Shown: positions 1 through 6,629 of the stretch, one piece after another
Numbering within the stretch: position 1 is the stretch's first letter
Layout: each line of letters opens with the position of its first letter
Assembly (NCBI GenBank): GCA_937859005.1
Contig: CALLYR010000583.1
Location: 1 to 8,113, forward strand
DNA from: an uncultured Paracoccus sp.
Lineage (GTDB): Bacteria > Pseudomonadota > Alphaproteobacteria > Rhodobacterales > Rhodobacteraceae
DNA: 8,113 nucleotides
Direction: 5' to 3'
The notes under the pieces: model-generated
Told to the model about the DNA's origin: nothing
The model's input: the letters and a program-made list of their open reading frames with translations, nothing else
Databases searched by the model: none
Program-made: the position numbers and the translations under genes

Positions 1-859
1 GACCGCGCAGTATCCCCCCTGCGGCGGCCCCCATGCCGATCGCCGCCCCCATCCCCGCCCCAAGGCCCGCCCCCATGCCGGTGTCGCGGTTCGAGGCGTT
101 CAGCATCGCCTCGGCCTGCGCATACTGGCCAAAGCGGTTGAGGTCGCCCACGAGCCCCATCGAGGTGCGCTTGTCGAGCATGCGCTCGACCTCGTCGGGC
201 AGGCTGATGTTTTCCACATAGAATTCGGGCAGGGTCAGGCCGTATTGGGCGACGGTGGGCTGGATCGCCTCGACCACCATCCGGCCCAGGTCCTGGGTAT
301 TGGCGGCCATGTCCAGCACCGGGATGCCGGAGCCCGCGATCAGGCGGGAAAATTCCTGTACGATCACGTTGCGCAGCTGATAGGTGATCTCGTCGGCGGT
401 GAATTCGCCGTCGGTGCCGACGATTTCCGACATGAAGCGCGCGGGATCGGTCACGCGCATCGAATAGGTGCCGAAGGCCCGCAGCCGCACCGCGCCGAAT
501 TCGGGGTCGCGCGCCATGATCGGGTTGCGGGTGCCCCATTTCAGGTTGTTGAAGCGCGTCGTGTTGATGAAATAGATTTCCGACTTGAACGGGCTGCGGA
601 ACCCGTGGTGCCAGTGCTGAAGCCGGGTCAGCACCGGCATGTTGTTGGTTTCCAGCATATAGAGGCCGGGGCCGAACACGTCGGCCAGTTGCCCCTCGTG
701 GACGAAGACGGCGGCCTGGCCTTCGCGGACCGTCAGCTTGGCGCCGTATTTGATCGCGTTGCCGCGGGTTTCGAAGCGCCACACCATCGTGTCGCGGGTG
801 TCGTCGGTCCATTCGATGACATCGATGAACTCGCCGGTCAGGAAGTCGAGGATCGCCAT
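1..859 (-). CDS. SPFH-domain protein, YdjI / virion-core-like (3' end cut off)
   Basis: I translated this gene by hand. It starts at the ATG complementary to 857-859 and stays open for 286 codons to the window edge, so the C-terminus is missing. A GAGG ribosome binding site (866-869) sits 6 bases before the start. The protein opens with MAILDFLTGEFIDVIEWTDD, as in the bacterial 'virion core protein-like' SPFH proteins related to Bacillus YdjI. The SPFH (band-7) core spans roughly residues 25-230, with family-like segments around EGQLADVFGPGLYML (55-70) and QPTVAQYGLTLPEFYVENIS (200-219). Residues 261-286 are almost all Gly, Ala and Met in a glycine-zipper-like pattern. Relatives often end in a zinc ribbon or small domain, which would lie beyond this window. 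SPFH proteins form membrane-associated oligomeric scaffolds. In Bacillus, YdjI acts with PspA-type envelope-stress proteins. A similar role here is inferred from the telA neighbourhood. Confidence 0.88.
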   Translation of the reverse strand, partial: MAILDFLTGEFIDVIEWTDDTRDTMVWRFETRGNAIKYGAKLTVREGQAAVFVHEGQLADVFGPGLYMLETNNMPVLTRLQHWHHGFRSPFKSEIYFINTTRFNNLKWGTRNPIMARDPEFGAVRLRAFGTYSMRVTDPARFMSEIVGTDGEFTADEITYQLRNVIVQEFSRLIAGSGIPVLDMAANTQDLGRMVVEAIQPTVAQYGLTLPEFYVENISLPDEVERMLDKRTSMGLVGDLNRFGQYAQAEAMLNASNRDTGMGAGLGAGMGAAIGMGAAAGGILRG

Positions 860-902
860 GATAGGCCTCGTGCGGTGAGGGGCGGATTTGGTCACTCAAT
901 GG

Positions 903-929
903 CCGGACGGGGGCCGGGGTTCCGGTCCG
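903..929 (-). other. Possible intercistronic stem-loop
   Basis: The 70-base gap between the DUF2927 stop and the SPFH start can fold in the minus-strand RNA. The outer arms are CGGAC (complement of 925-929) and GTCCG (complement of 904-908), with a possible inner CCGG/CCGG pairing. No T-run follows, so it does not look like an intrinsic terminator. It could stabilise or process the mRNA between the two genes. GC-rich DNA gives such pairings easily by chance. Confidence 0.2.
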
Positions 930-1925
930 TCAGCGCAGCAGTTCGGCCGCGACGGCCAGGGCTATGGGGCGGGCCTGATCCTCGGTCATGCCGGGGGAAA
1001 GGCGGGGGTCATAGAGCATCTTCAGCAGCAGCTCGTCCTGCCAGGTGAGAAAGGCGAACTCCTCGTCGTCGTTGAAGATCGAGGGGCGGGCCTGGGGACT
1101 GTCGTTGGCCAGCCCCATCCCTTGCGCCAGTTCCTCGTGGATGCAGCTGAGCCGCAACAGCGGCGGCAGTTCGGCCCGGATCACCGCGACGGCGTTGCTG
1201 TAGGCGGGCCGACCGGCGGGGGAATAGGCGAAGACGGTGCAATAGTTCTGGGGCGCGAGGTTCTCGATGGCGCGCACATCGGCGGCCGGGATGCCGGGGA
1301 TCAGTTGCGCCAGCCGGGGGCCGATGGCGCGGCGTTCCTCCTCGTCCACGATCAGGACGACGAAATTGCCGGGACCGTCGGTCAGGCGGACCGGATGGCC
1401 CGAGACGCGGCCCAGCCGGGCGGCGAAATCGCGCAGCCAGGCGCGGTCCTGCGCGCGGGCGGGGCGCGCGACCGAGGGGCCGAACTCGACGCTCATGCGG
1501 ACGGGACCCGACCAGCGGCGCAGGGGGGCGGCATGGGCCTGCGGGACCAGCACCCCGTCCTGCATCCGGTATTCGTCGCGCAGCGCGACCTGGACGAAGG
1601 TTTCCGCCAGTTCCGCGGGCGTGGGGCGGGGCAGGCCGGTGCCCGGATCGGTGCGCAGGAAGCCCTGGCCCACCAGCGCCTGTTCCACGCTGGCCAGATA
1701 CTGGGTCATCATCTGGCTGGCCGGGCCGGGAGGCGGAGGCTCGCGCCGGCCCAGGGGGCGGGTGGGCGTCAGCACCACGGCGGGGCGGGGCTGCGGTGCC
1801 GCGCCCGCCAGCGGTGGCGCCTTCGGGGCGGTCTGCGGCGCGCAGGCCGCAAGAAGGACCAGCACGGCCGCGGCCATGATGCAGCGCGGCCGTGCGGGTG
1901 ATGCGGGGCAGGCGGGCAGGATCAA
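930..1925 (-). CDS. DUF2927-domain lipoprotein
   Basis: Recognised as a DUF2927 protein from its C-terminal half. The visible signature is CIHEELAQGMGLANDS (residues 261-276), then SIFNDDEEFAFLTWQDEL (282-299) and MLYDPRLSPGM (303-313). The N-terminus has a lipoprotein signal peptide: a hydrophobic run AAAVLVLLAAC with lipobox Leu25-Ala-Ala-Cys28, so the mature protein would be lipidated and anchored to a membrane facing the periplasm. A Pro/Ala-rich linker follows (about 29-70). The start is uncertain. TTG at 1925 keeps Arg12 and Arg14 ahead of the hydrophobic core. The ATG at 1877 gives MAAAVLVLLAAC with no positive n-region. Neither has a clear Shine-Dalgarno. It begins 19 bases after telA stops and is followed by the SPFH gene, so an operon is likely. 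The molecular function of DUF2927 is not known to me. The HEExxQ motif resembles a zincin motif without its second His. Confidence 0.88.
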   Translation of the reverse strand: MILPACPASPARPRCIMAAAVLVLLAACAPQTAPKAPPLAGAAPQPRPAVVLTPTRPLGRREPPPPGPASQMMTQYLASVEQALVGQGFLRTDPGTGLPRPTPAELAETFVQVALRDEYRMQDGVLVPQAHAAPLRRWSGPVRMSVEFGPSVARPARAQDRAWLRDFAARLGRVSGHPVRLTDGPGNFVVLIVDEEERRAIGPRLAQLIPGIPAADVRAIENLAPQNYCTVFAYSPAGRPAYSNAVAVIRAELPPLLRLSCIHEELAQGMGLANDSPQARPSIFNDDEEFAFLTWQDELLLKMLYDPRLSPGMTEDQARPIALAVAAELLR

Positions 1926-1944
1926 GGCCGCATCCGCATCCGGC

Positions 1945-3144
1945 TCAGGCGCGGCCGGGCGTGGCCTGCGCCGCCCCCATCGTCACCGGCGCCTGCCGGC
2001 GCGCGCGCGAGGCGGCCAGCGTCTCGCGCAGTTCCACCTCCATCCGCTGCAGATCCTGTTCGGCGGCGGCGCGGCGGGCCTTTCCTTCGTCGGCGATGCG
2101 CAGGGAATCCTCGATCGTGGCGATCAGTTCGGCATTGGCGGTGCGCACCGCCTCGATGTCGAAGACGCCGCGTTCCATTTCGGTGCGGATGCGGGCATTG
2201 GCGTCGCGCAGGTTCCTGGCATTCGCGGTCAGCAGGTCGTTGGTCAGGTCGGTGGCCTGTTTCACCGCGCCCGCGGCCTGGGACGCCCGCTGGATCGTCA
2301 CCGCCTGCGCAAGCTGGGTTTCCCAAAGCGGCACGGTATTGACGAGGGTCGAGCTGATCTTGGTCACCAGCGACTTGTCGTTTTCCTGCACCAGCCGGAT
2401 CGAGGGCAGCGACTGCATCGTGACCTGCCGGGTCAGCTTGAGGTCGTGGACGCGGCGTTCCAGATCGTCGCGCATGGTGCGCAGGTCACGCAGTTCCTGC
2501 GCCTCCATCACCTGGCCGTCGGCGGGGCTCGACTGCACCTCGGCCTCTTTCGCGGGGATGGTCACGGTGTCGAGATCGCGCAGCTTTTCCTCGCCCGCCG
2601 CGATATAGAGCGCGAGTTCGTCATAGAAATCGAGCGTGCGTTCATACAGCACGTCCAGCGACTTGATGTCTTTCAGCAGCGTGTGCTGGTGGGTTTCCAG
2701 TTCCCCGGTGATTCGGTCGATCTGGCCCTGCACCTGTTCATAGTTCGCGACGAATTTGGCAAAGGGCGCGGCCCGGCCCAGCAGCCTTTCCCACCATGAC
2801 CGTTCCCGGCGCACGTCCAGTTCGCTGATGGAAAAGCCGCGGATGGTCGCGACGATGTCGCGCAGGCCGTCGCCTGCGGGGCCGACATCCTTGTTCTTGA
2901 CATCGGCCAGCATCGCCTGGCTGATTTCCTGCAGCCCCGCCTGCGCGCGCGAACCGAAATGGACGATCGAGCCGGTGTCGCGCAGGTCGATCTCGTCCAT
3001 GCGGCGGCGGATTTCCTCGGCCACGGGGGGCTGGGCCTGCTGGAGGGGCACGACCTCGCCCGCCGGTTCGGGCAGGACGAGGGCGGTGACGCGCTCCAGT
3101 TCGGGCAGCGCGGCCTGGGCGCGGCGCTGGGTTTCGGTGCTCAT
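1945..3144 (-). CDS. telA: TelA / KlaA family toxic anion resistance protein
   Basis: A 399-residue, largely alpha-helical protein of the TelA family (Pfam TelA, named for plasmid tellurite resistance). Family-like blocks are visible in order: SWWERLLGR (116-124); FVANYEQVQGQIDRI (131-145); LLKDIKSLDVLYE (156-168); the hallmark LPSIRLVQENDKSLV (246-260) running into VNTVPLWETQLAQAV (268-282); and long charged helices to about 380 that could form coiled coils. Length is normal for the family and there is no signal peptide or membrane segment, so it should be cytoplasmic. The ATG at 3144 is supported by AAAGGGA (complement of 3152-3158) 7 bases upstream. It is the first gene of the apparent telA-DUF2927-SPFH operon and has its own promoter candidate. 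TelA proteins co-occur with Ter and SPFH/PspA stress genes. An actual role in tellurite resistance is unproven for most chromosomal members. Confidence 0.92.
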   Translation of the reverse strand: MSTETQRRAQAALPELERVTALVLPEPAGEVVPLQQAQPPVAEEIRRRMDEIDLRDTGSIVHFGSRAQAGLQEISQAMLADVKNKDVGPAGDGLRDIVATIRGFSISELDVRRERSWWERLLGRAAPFAKFVANYEQVQGQIDRITGELETHQHTLLKDIKSLDVLYERTLDFYDELALYIAAGEEKLRDLDTVTIPAKEAEVQSSPADGQVMEAQELRDLRTMRDDLERRVHDLKLTRQVTMQSLPSIRLVQENDKSLVTKISSTLVNTVPLWETQLAQAVTIQRASQAAGAVKQATDLTNDLLTANARNLRDANARIRTEMERGVFDIEAVRTANAELIATIEDSLRIADEGKARRAAAEQDLQRMEVELRETLAASRARRQAPVTMGAAQATPGRA

Positions 3145-3171
3145 CTGCGGATCCCTTTCGACTGGCGGAAA

Positions 3172-3186
3172 GGCCGCGGTGCGGCC
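3172..3186 (-). promoter_or_regulatory. Hairpin in the telA 5' untranslated region
   Basis: GGCCGC (3172-3177) and GCGGCC (3181-3186) form a perfect six-pair GC stem with a three-base loop. It lies between the predicted telA transcription start (about 3197) and its ribosome binding site (3152-3158). It may affect mRNA stability or ribosome access. No T-run follows, so it is not an obvious terminator. Confidence 0.3.
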
Positions 3187-3203
3187 CTGCGGCGTCGGCC
3201 CTT

Positions 3204-3231
3204 ACCATAGGCCGATTTTCCGCCGCTTCAA
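3204..3231 (-). promoter_or_regulatory. Putative sigma70 promoter for the telA operon
   Basis: On the minus strand TTGAAG (complement of 3226-3231) is followed after 16 bases by TATGGT (complement of 3204-3209). The spacer contains an AT-rich GGAAAATC stretch. This predicts transcription starting near 3197 and a leader of about 50 bases before the telA ATG. It is the best housekeeping-type match in the divergent gap. The evidence is sequence only. Confidence 0.4.
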
Positions 3232-3301
3232 CGGGATGCGCGGGCCGGGGTTCCCGCGGGCGGCGGTCCGCCGTGCAGGAGTGCAGCGCGGCCCATGCGC
3301 G

Positions 3302-3330
3302 TTGCAGCACTTGCGGGGGACGTGTATGCA
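3302..3330 (+). promoter_or_regulatory. Putative sigma70 promoter for fabF-mltG
   Basis: TTGCAG (3302-3307) and TATGCA (3325-3330) are separated by 17 bases. Transcription would start near 3337 and leave about 25 bases before the fabF ATG, enough for the AAGGA ribosome binding site at 3351-3355. Nearby, CGGCGG-T-CCGCCG (3261-3273) is a perfect inverted repeat that could be an operator, though such words are common in GC-rich DNA. Confidence 0.35.
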
Positions 3331-3361
3331 TCGCCTGTTGGTTCGACGGGAAGGAACATCC

Positions 3362-4624
3362 ATGCGCAGGGTCGTCGTCACCGGGCTGGGAATGGTCACG
3401 CCGCTGGCATGCGGGGTCGAGGAAACCTGGAGCCGCCTGCTGGACGGCCAGTCGGGGGCCGGGCCGATCACGCGGTTCGATCCGTCGAACGTGGTCACCA
3501 AATATGCCTGCGAGATCCCCCTGGGCGATGGCAGCGACGGCAGCTTCAACCCCGACGACTGGATGGAGCCGAAGGACCGCCGCAAGGTCGATGACTTCAT
3601 CCTGTATGGCATGGCTGCGGCCGAGCAGGCGGTGCGGGATTCCGGCTGGGTGCCGCAGACCGAGGAGGCGCGCGAGCGCACCGGGGTCATGATCGGCTCG
3701 GGCATCGGCGGGCTGACATCCATCGCGGAAACCGCGGTGCTCATCAAGGAACGCGGGCCGAAGCGGGTCTCGCCGTTCTTCATCCCCGGCGCGCTGATCA
3801 ATCTCGTGTCCGGGCAGGTCAGCATCCGATTCGGCTTCAAGGGGCCGAACCATGCGGTGGTGACGGCCTGTTCGACGGGCGCCCACGCCATCGGCGACGC
3901 CGCGCGGCTGATCGGGCTGGGGGACGCCGATGTGATGGTCGCGGGCGGGGCGGAATCGCCCATTTCGGAAATCGGCATCGCCGGCTTCAACGCCTGCAAG
4001 GCGCTGTCCACGAAACGCGACAACGACCCCAGGTCGGCCAGCCGTCCCTGGGACACGGACCGCGACGGATTCGTGATGGGCGAGGGTGCGGGCGTCGTCG
4101 TGCTGGAGGAACACGAGCACGCCAAGGCGCGCGGGGCGAAGATTTACGCCGAGGTGCTGGGATACGGTCTGTCGGGCGACGCCTATCACATCACCGCCCC
4201 CAGCGAGAACGGCGAGGGCGGGTTCCGGTCGATGACCGCGGCCCTGAAGCGGGCGGGGATCGGGCCGGAAAAGCTGGACTACATCAACGCGCACGGGACC
4301 AGCACCATGGCCGATGTGATCGAACTGGCGGCGGTCGAGCGCCTGCTGGGCGATCATGCGAAGAATGTCACGATGTCCTCCACCAAGTCCTCCATCGGGC
4401 ATCTGCTGGGCGCGGCCGGGGCGGTCGAGGCGATCTTCTGCATCCTCGCGATCCGCGACCGGATCGCGCCGCCCACGATCAACCTGGACAACCCCGAGCG
4501 CGAGACGCCGATCGACCTGGCCGCGAACGCGGCGGTGCGGCGCAAGGTGGATTACGCGCTGTCCAACAGCTTCGGTTTTGGCGGCACGAACGCCAGTCTG
4601 GTGATCGGCCGGGTTGCGGACTGA
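3362..4624 (+). CDS. fabF: Beta-ketoacyl-ACP synthase II
   Basis: A 420-residue KAS II. It condenses malonyl-ACP with a growing acyl-ACP in cytoplasmic type II fatty acid synthesis, and FabF is typically the enzyme elongating palmitoleate to cis-vaccenate. The Cys-His-His triad is intact: Cys170 in VTACSTGAH, His311 in NAHGTSTMAD and His347 in SSIGHLLGAAGAVE. The conserved Lys342 is in SSTKSS, and the C-terminal SNSFGFGGTN (401-410) is present. Length is typical of FabF. The ATG at 3362 is chosen because it gives the usual MRRVVVTGLGMVTPL start and has AAGGA 6 bases upstream. The frame stays open far upstream, but that part has no homology and no start signal. It diverges from telA and overlaps mltG by one base. 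acpP, a frequent neighbour of fabF, is not directly upstream here. Confidence 0.97.
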   Translation: MRRVVVTGLGMVTPLACGVEETWSRLLDGQSGAGPITRFDPSNVVTKYACEIPLGDGSDGSFNPDDWMEPKDRRKVDDFILYGMAAAEQAVRDSGWVPQTEEARERTGVMIGSGIGGLTSIAETAVLIKERGPKRVSPFFIPGALINLVSGQVSIRFGFKGPNHAVVTACSTGAHAIGDAARLIGLGDADVMVAGGAESPISEIGIAGFNACKALSTKRDNDPRSASRPWDTDRDGFVMGEGAGVVVLEEHEHAKARGAKIYAEVLGYGLSGDAYHITAPSENGEGGFRSMTAALKRAGIGPEKLDYINAHGTSTMADVIELAAVERLLGDHAKNVTMSSTKSSIGHLLGAAGAVEAIFCILAIRDRIAPPTINLDNPERETPIDLAANAAVRRKVDYALSNSFGFGGTNASLVIGRVAD

Positions 4625-5802
4625 TGTGGCGGGCCATTGCGTCCAACTTTCTGACGCTGCTGATCGTCATTCTTCTGGGCGTGGCCATCGCCGTGGCCTG
4701 GGGCCGCAACCAGTATGACGCGCCCGGCCCAAGCGCCGTCGCGCAATGCGTCGAGGTGCCCCAGGGGGGCAGGCTGAACGAACTGAGTCAGCAATTGGCC
4801 CAGCAGGGGGTGGTCCGTTACCCTTACATCCTGCGCACGGGTGCGGATTATGCGGGCAAGGCGGGCAGCCTGAAATACGGCAGCTATCTGGTGCCGCCCC
4901 ATGCCACCATGCGCGAGGTCGTGGACACGATCACCGCGGGAGGGCCGTCCACCTGCGGGACCGAGGTGGTGTTCCGCGTGGGGGTGCGCGACAACAGCGT
5001 CGTGCTGCGCGACATGAACCCCGAAAGCGGCCGCTATGAGGAGCGGATCAAGTACGATCCCGCCAGCGGGGAGGCACCCGAGGCCGTCGTGCAGGCCATC
5101 GACAAGCCGGGTGCGCGGCTGCGCATCGCCGTGGCCGAGGGCGCGACCAGCTGGCAGGTGGTCGAGGGGCTGAAGCAGGCCGGTTTCATGGCCGGCGCCC
5201 CCGGCGCGGTGCCACCCGAGGGAAGCCTTGCGCCCGACACCTATGACGTGGAACGGGGCGCCGACCGGCGCAAGCTGCTGGCGCAGATGGCGGAACGGCA
5301 GGCCGCGACGCTGGCCGCCGCCTGGGAGGCGCGGCCTTTCGGCCTGCCCTATCAGACGCCCGAGGAGGCGCTGATCATGGCGTCCATCGTGGAAAAGGAA
5401 ACCGGCGTCCCCGACGAGCGGCGACGCGTCGCGGCGGTGTTCGTGAACCGGCTGCGCGAGGGGATGCGGCTGCAGACCGACCCCACGGTGATCTATGGCG
5501 TGACCGGCGGGCAAGGGGTGCTGGATCGCGGGTTGCGGCGGTCGGAACTGGTCAGGCGGACGCCCTATAACACCTATCAGATCGAGGGTCTGCCGCCGAC
5601 GCCCATCGCCAATCCCGGCAAGGCCGCGATCGAGGCGGCGCTGAATCCCGAGGACAGCGATTACCTGTTCTTTGTCGCTGACGGGTCGGGCGGGCACGCA
5701 TTCGCCCGTACGCTGGAGGAGCACAACGCCAATGTCGCCCGCTGGCGCGAGATCGAGCGGGAACGGGGCGAATCGATCCCCGCGCCGGTACAGGGGGGCT
5801 GA
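4624..5802 (+). CDS. mltG: Endolytic murein transglycosylase MltG (YceG-like)
   Basis: A 392-residue inner-membrane lytic transglycosylase that cleaves nascent glycan strands and is thought to set their length. One N-terminal membrane helix (about residues 8-26) is followed by a LysM-like region (about 40-105) and the YceG catalytic domain (about 165-375). The catalytic-site signature is ASIVEKETG, with Glu257 matching the catalytic glutamate (Glu218 of E. coli MltG). RLQTDPTVIYG (282-292), YNTYQIEGLPPTPIANPG (315-332) and HAFARTLEEH (358-367) are also present. Between the LysM-like and catalytic regions lies an extra segment (about 107-160), which I recall as common in Rhodobacterales homologues. 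The ATG overlaps the fabF stop in TGATG with no strong ribosome binding site of its own, which suggests translational coupling. Older annotations call this family aminodeoxychorismate lyase, which is a misnomer. Confidence 0.95.
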   Translation: MWRAIASNFLTLLIVILLGVAIAVAWGRNQYDAPGPSAVAQCVEVPQGGRLNELSQQLAQQGVVRYPYILRTGADYAGKAGSLKYGSYLVPPHATMREVVDTITAGGPSTCGTEVVFRVGVRDNSVVLRDMNPESGRYEERIKYDPASGEAPEAVVQAIDKPGARLRIAVAEGATSWQVVEGLKQAGFMAGAPGAVPPEGSLAPDTYDVERGADRRKLLAQMAERQAATLAAAWEARPFGLPYQTPEEALIMASIVEKETGVPDERRRVAAVFVNRLREGMRLQTDPTVIYGVTGGQGVLDRGLRRSELVRRTPYNTYQIEGLPPTPIANPGKAAIEAALNPEDSDYLFFVADGSGGHAFARTLEEHNANVARWREIERERGESIPAPVQGG

Positions 5803-5855
5803 GGGGCCTGCTGACGGCGCGGGTTGATTCCGGTGCCGTGGGCTGCGATTCCCGA

Positions 5856-5871
5856 GGCGCCTGACGGCGCC
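5856..5871 (+). terminator. Candidate hairpin terminator after mltG
   Basis: GGCGCC (5856-5861), loop TGAC, GGCGCC (5866-5871) form a six-pair GC stem 54 bases past the mltG stop. It is followed by AAAG and not by a T-run, so it would be at most a weak terminator or an mRNA 3' end stabiliser. The word CTGACGGCGC within it also occurs exactly 50 bases earlier (5811-5820). Confidence 0.3.
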
Positions 5872-6174
5872 AAAGATTCCGCAGAAACCTCCGGAAGAGC
5901 GCGGCATGGGAGGGCGCGACGCGGTGCGCCCTTGACCCGGCGGGCGGGAGGGTTGATCGCGAAAGCCGGTCCAGCCGTCCGGCGGCGTACCGTCCTATTC
6001 CACGGGCACGGGTGATTGCCGCGCGGTGGATGTCATGATGCGCACATCACGTCCCTGCCGTATTCCGTGTGATCAAGAGGGCAATTGCCGCCCAGTCTTT
6101 CCACCGGGTCCATTCCACCCAGCTTGCACAGATAGCAGGGCACAGCCGCGCCTTGGCTGTCACGGATTACGTGA

Positions 6175-6192
6175 AAGCGATAAATATCGTTT
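6175..6192. repeat. 18-base AT-rich dyad, possible operator
   Basis: AAGCGATA (6175-6182), AA, TATCGTTT (6185-6192) is a near-perfect inverted repeat with one mismatched pair in eight. It sits in the most AT-rich part of a GC-rich window. The spacing and symmetry suit a dimeric DNA-binding protein. No regulator can be named from the sequence. Confidence 0.35.
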
Positions 6193-6241
6193 GATCTCAA
6201 CATATCTATGAAAAATTTGAAGATGAGGCATGCCCTGACTT

Positions 6242-6265
6242 CTTGTCCTCATTTCTTCGGACAAG
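6242..6265. repeat. Inverted repeat CTTGTCC / GGACAAG
   Basis: Perfect seven-base arms CTTGTCC (6242-6248) and GGACAAG (6259-6265) flank a 10-base TC-rich loop. As RNA this could form a stem-loop on either strand; as DNA it could bind a dimer. No T-run lies immediately after it on the plus strand. On the minus strand a short T-rich stretch (complement of 6211-6218) lies about 25 bases further on, too far for a classic terminator. Confidence 0.35.
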
Positions 6266-6434
6266 GTCAAGGCTTCGGTCGTGCGGTCCCGACGGGTGCC
6301 TTTGTTGCGCAACATGTGGACCTTGCATGGGCGCGTTCGCCAATGGCTCGGGATTTTCGGCGCAAGAGCGATTCTGAAGCCGGGTCCGGATCCGGGGAAG
6401 CGCGGCCGCCGGATGCATTGGCAGGCCGGGAGGA

Positions 6435-6452
6435 TTCCTGACTTTTCAGGGA
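6435..6452. repeat. Short inverted repeat TTCCTGA / TCAGGGA
   Basis: TTCCTGA (6435-6441), CTTT, TCAGGGA (6446-6452) can form a seven-pair hairpin with one G-U pair. It lies about 110 bases before the promoter candidate at 6559 and could be an operator or a small RNA hairpin. No product can be assigned. Confidence 0.3.
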
Positions 6453-6463
6453 GGACGAGGGGG

Positions 6464-6560
6464 GTGTTGCGGCGCGGACGCTGAGGTGTTGCGCAGGATT
6501 AGCTGTTGTTTCTGAAGAACAAATACCCGCATCCCGTGTTTTGGCATGTGTTGCAGGATT
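6464..6560 (+). repeat. Repeated GTGTTGC / AGGATT words upstream of the GTA promoter
   Basis: GTGTTGC occurs at 6464-6470, 6486-6492 and 6548-6554. The last two copies are followed by AGGATT (GC between in the first, none in the second), giving related elements at 6486-6500 and 6548-6560. A further AGGATT without GTGTTGC lies at 6431-6436. The last copy runs into the -35 element at 6559. Such direct repeats next to a promoter are typical of activator binding sites. No activator is identified. Confidence 0.35.
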
Positions 6561-6587
6561 GACTTTGCGAACGGCGTGGGATACACA
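6559..6587 (+). promoter_or_regulatory. Putative promoter upstream of the GTA cluster
   Basis: TTGACT (6559-6564, five of six consensus -35 bases) is separated by 17 bases from TACACA (6582-6587), a weak -10. Transcription would start near 6594. A strong -35 with a poor -10 fits an activator-assisted or tightly controlled promoter. It faces the terminase genes but is followed within about 30 bases by an intrinsic terminator, so its main product may be a very short RNA unless readthrough occurs. Confidence 0.4.
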
Positions 6588-6593
6588 TTCGAC

Positions 6594-6629
6594 ATGCTGG
6601 GAGAGGTGGGCAAGCGGCCGGGGCAATAG
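6594..6629 (+). CDS. Possible 11-codon leader ORF ending in the terminator loop
   Basis: ATG at 6594 opens a reading frame MLGEVGKRPGQ that stops at TAG 6627-6629, inside the loop of the downstream terminator. The predicted transcription start falls at or next to this ATG, so translation would be leaderless; there is no Shine-Dalgarno. A ribosome on this frame would cover the 5' arm of the terminator. A chance ORF of this size is quite likely. Confidence 0.15.
   Translation: MLGEVGKRPGQ

Noticed and set aside
245..2799. Long plus-strand open frames (245-1048, 888-1901, 1267-2799, 1892-2608)
   Set aside because: They are antisense or shifted frames of the SPFH, DUF2927 and telA genes. Their products are low-complexity, Arg/Gly/Ala/His-rich and resemble no family.
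2756..3361. In-frame upstream extension of fabF
   Set aside because: The frame is open only because it is antisense to telA. The family start and a good ribosome binding site are at 3362.
2738..4402. Minus-strand open frame of 554 codons, and 3202-4125
   Set aside because: Antisense to fabF, whose catalytic residues and start are clear. The translation is Arg/Pro/His-rich noise typical of GC-rich antisense frames.
4552..5907. Minus-strand open frame of 451 codons
   Set aside because: Antisense to mltG, with no recognisable domain and no ribosome binding site. mltG carries all family motifs.
6208..6441. Plus-strand 77-codon frame starting MKNLKMRHALTS
   Set aside because: It has no ribosome binding site, the composition changes to noise after the first residues, and no domain is seen. 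The Lys/Asn-rich start only reflects the AT-rich island.
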